A stretch of 41,055 nucleotides of DNA, taken from the NCBI GenBank assembly GCA_020722345.1, contig DYKZ01000006.1:1-41055 (forward strand), read 5' to 3'. Made by a program: the position numbers and the translations under genes. Of this stretch, positions 1-6,882 are shown piece after piece. The stretch comes from Anaerolinea thermophila. GTDB lineage: Bacteria > Chloroflexota > Anaerolineae > Anaerolineales > Villigracilaceae. Below the pieces are notes generated by a model. The model ran no database searches, was not told where the DNA came from, and was given only the letters and a program-made list of their open reading frames with translations. Every line of letters begins with the position of its first letter. Positions within the stretch are counted from its first letter, which is position 1.

Positions 1-1
1 G

Positions 2-91
2 GAACAAGGACGACGCAAACCAAGCGGTCCTGCAGTGGCGTTATTGCGGATTGCAGAGCAAAAGCCTGATGTGTTTATGCGCTTGTCATAA
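2..91 (+). CDS. C-terminal end of a HigA/NadS-like XRE-family antitoxin (partial, cut by window start)
   Basis: Frame 2 is open from the first base to a TAA at 89-91 and reads about 29 residues beginning EQGRRKPSGPAVALLR. This is the typical tail of XRE helix-turn-helix antitoxins of the HigA/NadS type, where the third helix ends in a W-E-Q-G-x-R-x-P-S-G-P-A stretch followed by a short LLRIAE helix. These proteins bind their own promoter and neutralise an mRNA-cleaving toxin encoded just upstream. The DNA-binding helices and the toxin gene would lie before the window. The identification rests on a short segment, so the family is likely but the subtype is open. Confidence 0.65.
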   Translation, partial: EQGRRKPSGPAVALLRIAEQKPDVFMRLS

Positions 92-149
92 ACCAAGGAG
101 TCTTACAAGCGAAAAACTGCCCAACAATGCGTCCCAAGAAACAGGAATC

Positions 150-312
150 GTAACTACCTACCCATTATTGGAGTACCCATATATCTGGCGCAAATGTTTC
201 TGAAAGCAGGGATTTTTCCATATATGCCATTCCTATATCTGGCGGTTATCGCCAAAATGTGGCCTAAAACGTCACATATAGCGGTTTTCTTGAAAACAGG
301 GTAGGTAGTTAC
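150..312. repeat. small inverted-repeat element, MITE-like
   Basis: A perfect 14-bp inverted repeat, GTAACTACCTACCC at 150-163 and its complement at 299-312, bounds a 163-bp AT-rich segment with no coding capacity. Inside are degenerate direct copies of an ATATCTGGCG-like motif (about 179-190 and 233-244, weaker at 274-284). The base composition is unlike the GC-rich neighbours. No convincing target duplication flanks it, so it could be a decayed MITE or a structured regulatory segment. Confidence 0.4.
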
Positions 313-371
313 CCGGCCATTGTGTATGCCGTAAAAGCGGACAGCAGCCCAGCCGCTTTACCCCATGTTCA

Positions 372-1352
372 CTACAAGGCCGCCGGCTTCCCCGTCCGCG
401 CCGACTCGAACAGCGCCTGGATGATGCCCACCGTGGCGCGGCTGTCGGCCAGCGGAACGGCGGGAGGCGCGCCGTCAAGAATAGCGTCGGCCATGGCCTC
501 CACCTCGCCGGCGTAGGTCCCAGCGCCGTTGACCTTGATTGTCTCGGTCATCCCCTTGCGGGTCAGGTAGAGCGCTTCCTTCGGGCCGGGGCTGAACGGC
601 TGGGGGATGACCAGGGCGGCCTCGTCGCCGACGATCTCCATGAACACGTGATACGGCCGCGCCATGCTGACGTCCATCTGGAGGACAACGTCATTGGGAA
701 AACGCAACTGGGCGGCAAAAGATTCGTCCACGCCGGTGGGACCGGTCACCTGCCAGCCAAAAACTTCGAGCGGATCCGCGCCGAGGGCAAAGCGGGTGAA
801 ACTGAGCGGATAGACGCCCACGTCCCACAGTGCGCCGCCGCCCATTTCGGGCTTCAGGCGGTAGTTGCCGTCCGGCGCGCCGGGATAAGAGAATGTGCCG
901 CGCACCACCCGCACGCGTCCCAGTTTGCCGCCCTGGACGATTTCGCGCACCTTCATCGTCTGCGCGTGCGAGCGGTACATCAGCGCCTCGGCCACCACCC
1001 GGCCATTCTTCTCCGCCGCGGCGGACATGGCGTCCACTTCCTCCACCGAGAGCGCCAGCGGCTTCTCGCACAGGACGTGCTTCCCGGCTTCGACGGCTTT
1101 CACCGTCCACTCGGCGTGCAGGTGGTTGGGCAGGGGGTTGTAGATGACGTCTATATCGGGATCGGCCAGCAGGTCCGCATACGAGCCGTAGGCGCGCGGG
1201 ACCTTGTTCCTGCGGGCGTAGGCCTCGGCCTTCGACCGGTCCCGGCTGGCGACCGCCAGCAGCGTGTTCCAGTTCGATTTGCGCAGCGGTTCGAGCAGGG
1301 CTTTGTTGATGTCGGCAGTGGAGAGGAATCCCCAGCGGAGTTTGTTGGTCAT
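372..1352 (-). CDS. Gfo/Idh/MocA-family NAD(P)-dependent oxidoreductase
   Basis: This 326-residue protein has the usual length of the family. An N-terminal Rossmann fold binds NAD(P) (the first strand reads LRWGFLSTADI), and the family signature EKP lies near residue 96 in the stretch GKHVLCEKPLAL. The C-terminal alpha/beta half, with YPLSFTRFALG and an acidic core, would hold the substrate, normally a sugar, inositol or a derivative. The substrate cannot be told from sequence. A purine-rich AAAAAAGGGG stands just before the ATG as a ribosome-binding site. The gene diverges from the membrane-protein gene at 1404, and the two share a 50-bp promoter gap. Confidence 0.88.
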   Translation of the reverse strand: MTNKLRWGFLSTADINKALLEPLRKSNWNTLLAVASRDRSKAEAYARRNKVPRAYGSYADLLADPDIDVIYNPLPNHLHAEWTVKAVEAGKHVLCEKPLALSVEEVDAMSAAAEKNGRVVAEALMYRSHAQTMKVREIVQGGKLGRVRVVRGTFSYPGAPDGNYRLKPEMGGGALWDVGVYPLSFTRFALGADPLEVFGWQVTGPTGVDESFAAQLRFPNDVVLQMDVSMARPYHVFMEIVGDEAALVIPQPFSPGPKEALYLTRKGMTETIKVNGAGTYAGEVEAMADAILDGAPPAVPLADSRATVGIIQALFESARTGKPAAL

Positions 1353-1388
1353 GCCCCTTTTTTACCACAGGGAACGGCTAGCGCACAG

Positions 1389-1396
1389 AGTATAAT
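1389..1396 (+). promoter_or_regulatory. -10 element of a probably leaderless promoter, overlapping a divergent -10
   Basis: TATAAT at 1391-1396 ends seven bases before the ATG at 1404, so transcription would start at or next to the start codon. On the other strand TATACT (1394-1389) overlaps it and could serve the oxidoreductase gene, leaving it a leader of about 30 bases. No good -35 box is visible on either side. Confidence 0.5.
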
Positions 1397-1403
1397 CGCC
1401 CGC

Positions 1404-2255
1404 ATGTCCGAGTTGCCCCGCCCTCCTCTGCGCCGCTTTCTGGACCTCTTCGGCTGGACGAAGCACAGCACCGTCCTGCTGGGCGGGTTCCTGCTGACCG
1501 TCCTCCTCATTATTTACGTCTGGTGGCCGCTGGCCGAGGAAGTGCTGGCCTACGTGGACTGGGGCGGCCGCTGGTGGCGCTACATGGACTGGCTGCTGCT
1601 GGGCATCTTCCTGTTCATGACGCTGACCATCATGAGCCGCGCCGACCTGCGCGCCGACGCGCTGATCGTCTTCGTTGGCACGCTGGGCGGGCTGGTGATC
1701 GAATCGTGGGGCACGCAAACCAACCTGTGGTTCTATTACACTGCCGAGCGCCCGCCGCTGTGGATCATCCCGGCCTGGCCGATTGCCAGCCTTTCGATTG
1801 ACCGCCTCACGCGGCTGTTGAACTGGAGCGGGAAAAGATTAAACGCGAAGGGCACAAAGTTCCACGAAGGTCTCAACACATCCTTCAAAATCCTCTACTG
1901 GTGCATCTTCGCCGCCTTCCTGACCCTGATGCTGGTCTTCGTAGCCCCGACCTTTGACAAGTCCTACACGTTGATGGCGACCGCGCTGGTCGTCCTGCTC
2001 ATCGTCACGCCGACCGATCCCCGCATGGCCGTGCTGACCTTCATCGCAGGCTCCGCCCTCGGTTATTTCCTCGAACTGTGGGGCACCACGCGCCAGTGCT
2101 GGACCTATTACACCTACCAGACGCCGCCGCTGTTTGCAGTGCTGGCGCATGGGATGGCAGCAGTCTCGTTCTGGCGCGCCGGGCTGCTGGTGAAATTCAT
2201 CTGGGAGAAGATAACAAAAAGGCCGCGCCCGCAGCGCGACCTGGCAACAAAGTAG
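1404..2255 (+). CDS. polytopic membrane protein with internal duplication, function unknown
   Basis: The protein has 283 residues from the ATG at 1404, chosen because a TATAAT box lies seven bases upstream; the same frame is open further upstream but only opposite the divergent gene. It has about seven hydrophobic segments. Two halves carry the same unusual motif: ESWGTQTNLWFYYT followed by RPPLW near residues 104-122, and ELWGTTRQCWTYYT followed by TPPLF near 230-248. This points to an ancient duplication with paired aromatic and acidic residues in the membrane. I do not recognise the family. The layout recalls small membrane enzymes or carriers such as carotenoid-biosynthesis-type proteins, but that is only a resemblance. 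The stop codon lies inside a perfect palindrome (2251-2280). Confidence 0.75.
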   Translation: MSELPRPPLRRFLDLFGWTKHSTVLLGGFLLTVLLIIYVWWPLAEEVLAYVDWGGRWWRYMDWLLLGIFLFMTLTIMSRADLRADALIVFVGTLGGLVIESWGTQTNLWFYYTAERPPLWIIPAWPIASLSIDRLTRLLNWSGKRLNAKGTKFHEGLNTSFKILYWCIFAAFLTLMLVFVAPTFDKSYTLMATALVVLLIVTPTDPRMAVLTFIAGSALGYFLELWGTTRQCWTYYTYQTPPLFAVLAHGMAAVSFWRAGLLVKFIWEKITKRPRPQRDLATK

Positions 2256-2280
2256 GGCGGGATTCGAATCCCGCCCTACT
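2251..2280. repeat. 30-bp perfect palindrome between convergent genes (REP-like or bidirectional terminator)
   Basis: The arm AGTAGGGCGGGATTC is followed directly by its exact reverse complement. The TAG stop of the upstream gene (2253-2255) is part of the first arm. It separates two convergent genes, which fits a transcription terminator, but no T-run follows closely on either strand. The design (GTAGG arm carrying the stop codon) is shared with the palindrome at 10406-10427, which favours a dispersed REP-like element. Confidence 0.65.
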
Positions 2281-2309
2281 GGAATTCCTGTGGTTTTGCT
2301 TTTTCAGGC

Positions 2310-5300
2310 TTACGGCGCAGCCGGGATAAAATGCGCCAGCGCGCCGTTGGCGGCGTCGGCCACCCACAGCCCGCCCTGCCCGTCGGCGACGAGGCCGGAG
2401 GGCGCCTGGAACGAGCCGCCCGCGCAGCCATCCCAGACGTGTAGCGGCTCGCCGACCGGGGAGAACTCGATCAGGCGGCACATCTCCGGGTCGCTGACAA
2501 AGACGCTGCCTCCCGGCCCAACCGCAATGAAAGGTTTGTTCTCCAGCGATTGCCCGTACCAGCCATAGACCGGCCACTCGGCCAGCGGGGTGAAGAACAA
2601 GCCGCTTTGATCGGGCGCGAAGACCTGCACGCGCTGGTTCCAGGTATCGGTCACGTACAGGTTGCCGAAATCGTCGAAGGCGACCGCCACCGGCTCGTCG
2701 AACTGGCCGAGCAGCATGCCCGGCGCGCCCACTTCGCCCAGGTAGTTGCCGTCCGGGTCGAAGATGACGATCTTCTTGTTGCCGGTGTCGGCCACGAACA
2801 GACGCCCCTGACGGTCCACGGCCAACCCGCGCGGACCGTAAAGGCCGGTCTCCACGCCGAAGGAGGGATAGGAATTCCACATTTGCAGGAACTGGCCTTC
2901 GCTGGTGAATTTCTGGATGCGGAAGTTCCACGTGTCGGCCACGTAGACGAATTCGCCATCGGGCGAGACGGCCACCCCCCAGGGCTCGTAGAACGTCCCG
3001 CCGGGGGCGTCGCCGGTGTTGGCGTCGGCAAAACTACCCCAGACATGCAGAATTTCTCCATCCTGCCCGATGTGCTGGATGCGGTGGTTGAGCGAATCGG
3101 CGATGTAGAGCGTACCGTCGGGAGCCAGGGCGATCTGGCGCGGCGCCTGGAAGTAGCCCACCTCCTCGCCGGGCAGGCCAAGCACCAGGTCCGGGACGGC
3201 CGTGACCACGATGCCCTCGTAGGGGTCCACCGGCTCTTCGATGGCCTGGGCGGGCGCGCCGTAGGGCCATAACTGGGCGGCCAGGTCACGGCGGACGTAG
3301 ATCTTCATCCGGTCGGCCACGCCCCAGTTGGTGAGGGTGTAGGAGTCTGGGTCGCCGCGCAGTTTCCCCCATTCGGTGAAGTCGCGGTTGAACCAGATCT
3401 GCCAGACGGCGCTCTGCACGGCGCGGTCGGTGAAGATGGGTTTGATGTGCGGCCAGGCGTATTCGAGGTAGCCGAAGACGGTCATTTCGGGGAGTTCCTC
3501 GCCTCGTTCGGCGTACTCAGCCGCCAGGTCGGCGCGGCGCTCGTAGGCAATGTTGTCCCACTTCAGGCTCCAGTAATCCTGGTTCTGCCACCACATGCGC
3601 ATGCCGTCCATCTCGACGTAGTTGGCCTGCACCACCGGGGCGAGTTTGGCGTAGTTCTCGGTGCCGACGGCGATGATGAGCGCCCGGCCCACGTCCCGCG
3701 AGGGGTTGACGTCGAAGTCAATCTTGTTCGGGTAGCGGCGCATGTACCACCAGTAGGGATAGCGCACCATGTTGTCGTAGGCCACCACCAGGTCGTTGCC
3801 GCCCGTGATGCGGTAGGAGAGTTCCTCGATCTGCTCGAAGAGCGCCTTTGGGTCGGGCGTGCCGTGGGCATAGACCAGGTACTCGAAGGGGTAATCGTAG
3901 TTGACGTAGGCGGCGCGGTAGGCGGAGCGGGCAGTCGCCACCGCCAGCAGGCCGAACAGCCCCAGCCAGATGGCGCGCGTCCACAGGCGCCAGTCCCGGC
4001 GCGGGAATTTCGTCCACGGGCGCGTCTCCACCAGCCAGCCGATGGCCCAGGCCGTGGCCAGGATCATCGGCAGGGTGATGTGGCAGGTCAGCCAGGGCAT
4101 GCGCTCCCCCGCGTAGGAGAAGATTGCCAGGCTGAAGAGCGCCCAAAAGACGACCAGCGCGGCAATCGGGGCGGGTTGTTCCTCGCCTTCGTCGGCAACC
4201 GCGCTCTCGAAAGGCTTGCCGGGGGCAGAGCGCCACAGTTTCCCAAAAGCAGCAATCAGCGCCGCCGCCAGCGTCCCCAGGGCGGGCAGGAACTCGTACA
4301 TCGGCACCTGCACCAGCGCGTAGTAGAAGAGCGGCTGGCCGCCGCGGCCCTCCCCGTGCTGGCCCAGCCAGTAGGCGAACGAGCCGACGAAGCCGCTGCC
4401 CAGCATGGCCGGGTTGGTGAAGAAGGTGGTGTACAGGAGCAGGGTCGGCAGGAAGAACGCCGCCGCCATCGGCAGCCAGCGTTTTCCGAACCACCACAGT
4501 CCCAGCGCAACGCCGATTCCGCCCAGCGCCAACACCGCAATCAGGATGCGCAGGTTGCCGGCCAGGGTGTAATCCTGCGGGACGAAACCGAGCAGTTGGA
4601 TGGGGATGGCCGACAGGAGCGGCAGGATGAGCGTGCCGATGAGAAGCGTCAGGTCGAGCGCCCGCTCGGACCGGAGGCCTGCCCAGCCGAACCCCCGGAC
4701 GGCGCTCACCGCCGCAGCGACCAGCCCGGCCACCCCGAAGAGGGCCAGCACGCCAACCGTGAACAGGACGCCCGTCGAAAGCGGTTTTGGCTCGGCCAAT
4801 TCCTGCAGCAGCGCGTCCGCCTCCGCAGCCGCTTTCATCTTGAGATAGACGAGCAGGGCAGCCGCCAGCAGGGCAATCCCGGCCGCCAGCCCGCCGAGGA
4901 AGGCGGCGCGCAGATTCCGGCCGGACCACTCGCGGCGCGAGACGTGATCCACAAAGTAGAAGAACAGGAAGATGAAGATGCCCCCGGCGAACATATAGGA
5001 GGTGGCCTTGTCGGTGAAGTGGAAGGCGTTGGCCAGCACGAACAGGTACAGGCTCCAGCGCTCGCCGCGCTCCAGGTAGCGCAGCGCCGAGTAGATAAGC
5101 AGCATGGCCCACAGGACGATGAAGATCTCGTTACGGGCGTAGCGTCCGTAATAGAGCAGGTAGGGAGAGATGAGCAGCATGATCCCGGCGGCGATGGCGC
5201 CCACGCGTCCCAGGTAGCGGCGGAAGAGGAGCAGGCCGAGCGCCACGGTCGCCACCCCGTAGAGGGCGGCCGGGATGCGGGTGGTGAAGTCGTTGTCGCC

Positions 5301-5570
5301 GAAGAGGATGTAGGAGAGGGCGATCTCGTGGAACTGGAGCGGCCCGTGGCTCATCGGATCGTAGGCGTAACCGTAGCCGGTGTAGAGGCTGTAGGTGGGC
5401 ACCACGTGGTTGATCTCGTCGTGGCTCATGGCGCGCGCCCCCAGGTCGTAGAAGCGCGAGACGAGCGCGGCGACGAGGATCAGCACGACCAGCAGGGTTT
5501 CGTAATTGGCGGGAATCCACTTCTTGAGCGGCGTATCCAGCCGGGAGGGTTTTTCGAGGTTGGCAGTCAT
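2310..5570 (-). CDS. Agl23-like (TIGR03663) GT-C-type membrane protein fused to C-terminal NHL-repeat propeller
   Basis: This 1086-residue protein has two parts. Residues 1 to about 560 form a multi-spanning membrane domain of the GT-C glycosyltransferase type. It has the early acidic loop motif MSHDEINH and a following HGPLQFHE, as in the TIGR03663 family (called flippase-activity-associated Agl23 in archaea) and ArnT/PMT-like enzymes. The last roughly 300 residues hold NHL repeats, seen as recurring YIADSLNHRIQ, YVADTWNFRIQ, FVADTGNKKI and YVTDTWNQRVQ, which form a beta-propeller probably outside the cell. By family analogy it would act on lipid-linked sugars during glycoconjugate assembly, with the propeller binding carbohydrate or protein. 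A TGG-TACAAT extended -10 lies seven bases before the ATG. It stands alone between convergent and accessory DNA. Confidence 0.82.
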   Translation of the reverse strand: MTANLEKPSRLDTPLKKWIPANYETLLVVLILVAALVSRFYDLGARAMSHDEINHVVPTYSLYTGYGYAYDPMSHGPLQFHEIALSYILFGDNDFTTRIPAALYGVATVALGLLLFRRYLGRVGAIAAGIMLLISPYLLYYGRYARNEIFIVLWAMLLIYSALRYLERGERWSLYLFVLANAFHFTDKATSYMFAGGIFIFLFFYFVDHVSRREWSGRNLRAAFLGGLAAGIALLAAALLVYLKMKAAAEADALLQELAEPKPLSTGVLFTVGVLALFGVAGLVAAAVSAVRGFGWAGLRSERALDLTLLIGTLILPLLSAIPIQLLGFVPQDYTLAGNLRILIAVLALGGIGVALGLWWFGKRWLPMAAAFFLPTLLLYTTFFTNPAMLGSGFVGSFAYWLGQHGEGRGGQPLFYYALVQVPMYEFLPALGTLAAALIAAFGKLWRSAPGKPFESAVADEGEEQPAPIAALVVFWALFSLAIFSYAGERMPWLTCHITLPMILATAWAIGWLVETRPWTKFPRRDWRLWTRAIWLGLFGLLAVATARSAYRAAYVNYDYPFEYLVYAHGTPDPKALFEQIEELSYRITGGNDLVVAYDNMVRYPYWWYMRRYPNKIDFDVNPSRDVGRALIIAVGTENYAKLAPVVQANYVEMDGMRMWWQNQDYWSLKWDNIAYERRADLAAEYAERGEELPEMTVFGYLEYAWPHIKPIFTDRAVQSAVWQIWFNRDFTEWGKLRGDPDSYTLTNWGVADRMKIYVRRDLAAQLWPYGAPAQAIEEPVDPYEGIVVTAVPDLVLGLPGEEVGYFQAPRQIALAPDGTLYIADSLNHRIQHIGQDGEILHVWGSFADANTGDAPGGTFYEPWGVAVSPDGEFVYVADTWNFRIQKFTSEGQFLQMWNSYPSFGVETGLYGPRGLAVDRQGRLFVADTGNKKIVIFDPDGNYLGEVGAPGMLLGQFDEPVAVAFDDFGNLYVTDTWNQRVQVFAPDQSGLFFTPLAEWPVYGWYGQSLENKPFIAVGPGGSVFVSDPEMCRLIEFSPVGEPLHVWDGCAGGSFQAPSGLVADGQGGLWVADAANGALAHFIPAAP

Positions 5571-5577
5571 CAGGGAT

Positions 5578-5586
5578 ATTGTACCA
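5578..5586 (-). promoter_or_regulatory. extended -10 promoter element, probably leaderless
   Basis: On the minus strand TGGTACAAT reads from 5586 to 5578. The TACAAT hexamer ends seven bases before the ATG at 5570, the same spacing as at 1391-1404, which predicts a leaderless transcript for the Agl23-NHL gene. Confidence 0.5.
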
Positions 5587-5593
5587 AAAGCAG

Positions 5594-5655
5594 GCGTTAG
5601 TTGTTAGTCGCTAGTCGTTAGTCGTCAGTCGCTAGTTCGTTGGTCGTCAGTCCCT
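5594..5655. repeat. low-complexity tandem GTTAGTC/GTCAGTC repeats
   Basis: The segment is built from degenerate 7-8 base units such as GTTAGTC, GCTAGTC and GTCAGTC in direct tandem. It is non-coding and lies between the Agl23 promoter and the 180-bp repeat. Such simple arrays expand by slippage and have no assigned role here. Confidence 0.6.
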
Positions 5656-5681
5656 CCGGGAGAAGGCAAGCAAATCTTGCG

Positions 5682-5875
5682 AAGTGTTGACTCTCCTGCA
5701 AAAAAGGCTATTGCACCGCGCAGCACGCGAAGACCGCCAGGAAAATGCAAAATCACAACTCATTATTCAAGATAATCTGCGTCGTGGTTCAACATTTTCA
5801 AAGCGTCCTTAAATTTCCTTCGTTGCCTTTGTGTCTGTCGTGTTTAAAAAGGTTTTTGCAGTGGACTCAAGTGTT
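5682..5875 (+). repeat. MITE-like element, copy 1, with target duplication
   Basis: The 180-bp element spans 5689-5868. It begins GACTCTCCTGCAAAAAA and ends TTTTTGCAGTGGACTC, giving imperfect terminal inverted repeats. AAGTGTT flanks it on both sides (5682-5688 and 5869-5875) as a 7-bp target duplication. A second copy at 40664-40842 differs by four substitutions and one single-base gap. Neither encodes a transposase, so both would be moved by an enzyme encoded elsewhere. The right half holds TTCGTTGCCTTTGTGTC-type sequence. This copy sits between the DGR template region and the Agl23 gene. Confidence 0.8.
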
Positions 5876-5881
5876 GAAAAA

Positions 5882-6029
5882 AACGCCTCATTCCAGGGTT
5901 CGTGACCCAGGGAATGGGGCGGTTAAATATTCGCCCGGAGTTTCCTCCGAGCCGGGATATGACCGGCCATTTTTCGCCGCGGCCGCCGCCCGTCAGCGGA
6001 CGACACTACTGGCATGCCGCGAAAAGCGT
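5882..6029 (-). other. non-coding tail downstream of the DGR template repeat, candidate TR-RNA spacer
   Basis: No gene is supported in these 148 bases. On the minus strand the segment directly follows the template repeat. It is GC-rich and can fold into short hairpins, for example CGGAG-TTTC-CTCCG at about 5936-5949. In the Bordetella phage DGR the RNA just 3' of TR is needed to prime cDNA synthesis, so this stretch is the natural place for an equivalent part. That assignment is inference from position only. Confidence 0.3.
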
Positions 6030-6148
6030 GAGAGAGAACCAACCGAAAACCGACATTGTTGTTGTAGTTGTCGGGAATGTTCCTGTTGCGGTAGGCGCAG
6101 CGGGCGTTGTTACGATTGTTGTTCCACGAGCCGCCGCGAACCACGCGC
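6030..6148 (-). other. DGR template repeat (TR)
   Basis: These 119 bases match the VR at 6891-7009 without gaps. Read on the minus strand they would encode [20 protein letters not shown] and then a second Asn-rich part, with runs of AAC/AAT codons, the hallmark of DGR templates. All 11 differences from VR are at template adenines (plus-strand positions 6060, 6065, 6071, 6087, 6107, 6108, 6110, 6116, 6117, 6120, 6123). That is 11 of 27 adenines changed and none of the 92 other bases. During mutagenic retrohoming, TR RNA is copied with errors at A and the cDNA replaces VR. The 5' part overlaps the end of the avd reading frame. Confidence 0.93.
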
Positions 6149-6508
6149 CTCTCTATCAGTCCATCCCGTCTGAAATGCCGATTTCTGCCAGCCGCCGAGC
6201 AAACGCCCGATCTCGACCAGCATCCTGGCGGCATGTTCATACTGCCCAATATCGAGAAGTTCCAAATCCTTGCATAGGCGCAATAACTGGCGCAGTTTTG
6301 CCAACTGGATATCGGCCTCTTCGAGCCTTTCTCTGCGCTTTTCCCCGGCTGAAAGCCCGGCGGCGATGAGCGTTTCCTGCAAGTCCAGCGCCAGGCGGAC
6401 GACGCGCTCGCCAACGCCAAAACGATGGACGCGCGGGAATTTCTGCGCCTGGGGAATCAGCCACAGCAGGCAATCGTACATTTTGGAAAAGATGGGCGAT
6501 TCTTTCAT
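6110..6508 (-). CDS. avd: DGR accessory variability determinant Avd (four-helix bundle)
   Basis: The 132-residue protein starts [18 protein letters not shown] and contains the family-typical KFPRVHRF, the charged [15 protein letters not shown] helix and the conserved C-terminal [20 protein letters not shown] (residues 88-107). Avd proteins form a pentameric four-helix barrel that binds the DGR reverse transcriptase and the TR RNA and is required for adenine-mutagenic cDNA synthesis. The start is fixed by a 4-base ATGA overlap with the RT remnant (6505-6508), which implies translational coupling. Homology ends near residue 110. The last 22 or so codons read into the TR and end at a TAA inside it, so the tail is probably an unstructured extension. 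The gene looks intact. Confidence 0.88.
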   Translation of the reverse strand: MKESPIFSKMYDCLLWLIPQAQKFPRVHRFGVGERVVRLALDLQETLIAAGLSAGEKRRERLEEADIQLAKLRQLLRLCKDLELLDIGQYEHAARMLVEIGRLLGGWQKSAFQTGWTDREARGSRRLVEQQS

Positions 6509-6741
6509 GCCGCGTCGAAACCTCCCAAGACAGCCGCTTGCAGGCCGTGCGTATCGCCCCACGAAGCGTGCGCCTTCCAGGAACGGACGGACTCCTCGAC
6601 TACTTTCGCCGGGATTTCGCCGTTCACCCACTGCCTGTACAGATGATGAAAGCGGCGCTGGAAGGCAATGCCGCGCCGCCGTTTCAAACGGCGATGATCA
6701 GGATAAATACAGAAACCCAGGAAGGGAATGCCATTCTTCAT
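6505..6741 (-). pseudogene. 3' remnant of the DGR reverse transcriptase gene
   Basis: Seventy-eight codons remain, beginning MKNGIPFLGFCIYP and continuing DHRRLKRRRGIAFQRRFHHL, then the KAHASWGDTHGL segment. This matches the C-terminal thumb of DGR reverse transcriptases, where G-x-P-F-L-G-F follows the catalytic palm. Everything upstream, including the YxDD active site and the DGR-specific motifs, is missing; a stop codon lies in frame five codons before the ATG, and bases 6742-6882 have no RT-like coding in any frame. A full enzyme would be about 350-400 residues. The remnant still overlaps avd by ATGA, showing the original RT-avd order. A short RT-tail peptide might still be made, but it cannot polymerise. 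Confidence 0.82.
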
Positions 6742-6806
6742 CTGTATGAAGCATCAGGCAGTAAAACACCGCTCCAGGCAAAGGGTCGCGGAATATTTTT
6801 TACGCG

Positions 6807-6835
6807 CTGGGGAAGGGGCGTAGCCCCTTCCCCAG
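6807..6835. repeat. strong hairpin/cruciform downstream of VR
   Basis: CTGGGGAAGGGGC (6807-6819) and its exact complement (6823-6835) form a 13-bp stem with a 3-base loop. It begins 47 bases past the stop codon of the variable gene on the minus strand. No T-run follows on either strand, so it is a poor intrinsic terminator. DGR target sites often carry a GC-rich hairpin downstream of VR that helps target recognition, which is one reading. A REP-like dispersed palindrome is the other. Confidence 0.6.
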
Positions 6836-6882
6836 ACCCCAACCCCCAGAAATCAGAATCCAGAAATCCAGAAACCAAAACA

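Noticed and set aside
648-1403. Long upstream extension of the membrane-protein frame
   Set aside because: It is opposite the oxidoreductase gene and has non-membrane, shadow-like composition. The TATAAT box and a membrane-protein start fix the ATG at 1404.
3447-5600. 717-codon plus-strand ORF opposite the Agl23-NHL gene
   Set aside because: It is a GC-driven antisense shadow rich in Arg, Gln and Gly. The minus strand has recognisable domains over the whole stretch.
5745-6173. ORFs of 142 and 125 codons within the two 180-bp repeats
   Set aside because: The shared start comes from the repeat. The frames run into unrelated DNA and have no similarity to a transposase.
5923-6420. 165-codon minus-strand ORF containing the Asn-rich [10 protein letters not shown] sequence
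   Set aside because: The Asn-rich part is the DGR template repeat, not a protein. The upstream part is the wrong frame of avd.
6807-6835. Intrinsic terminator for the NACHT-FGE gene
   Set aside because: The stem is strong, but on the sense strand it is followed by CGCG and an A-run instead of T, so simple termination is unlikely.
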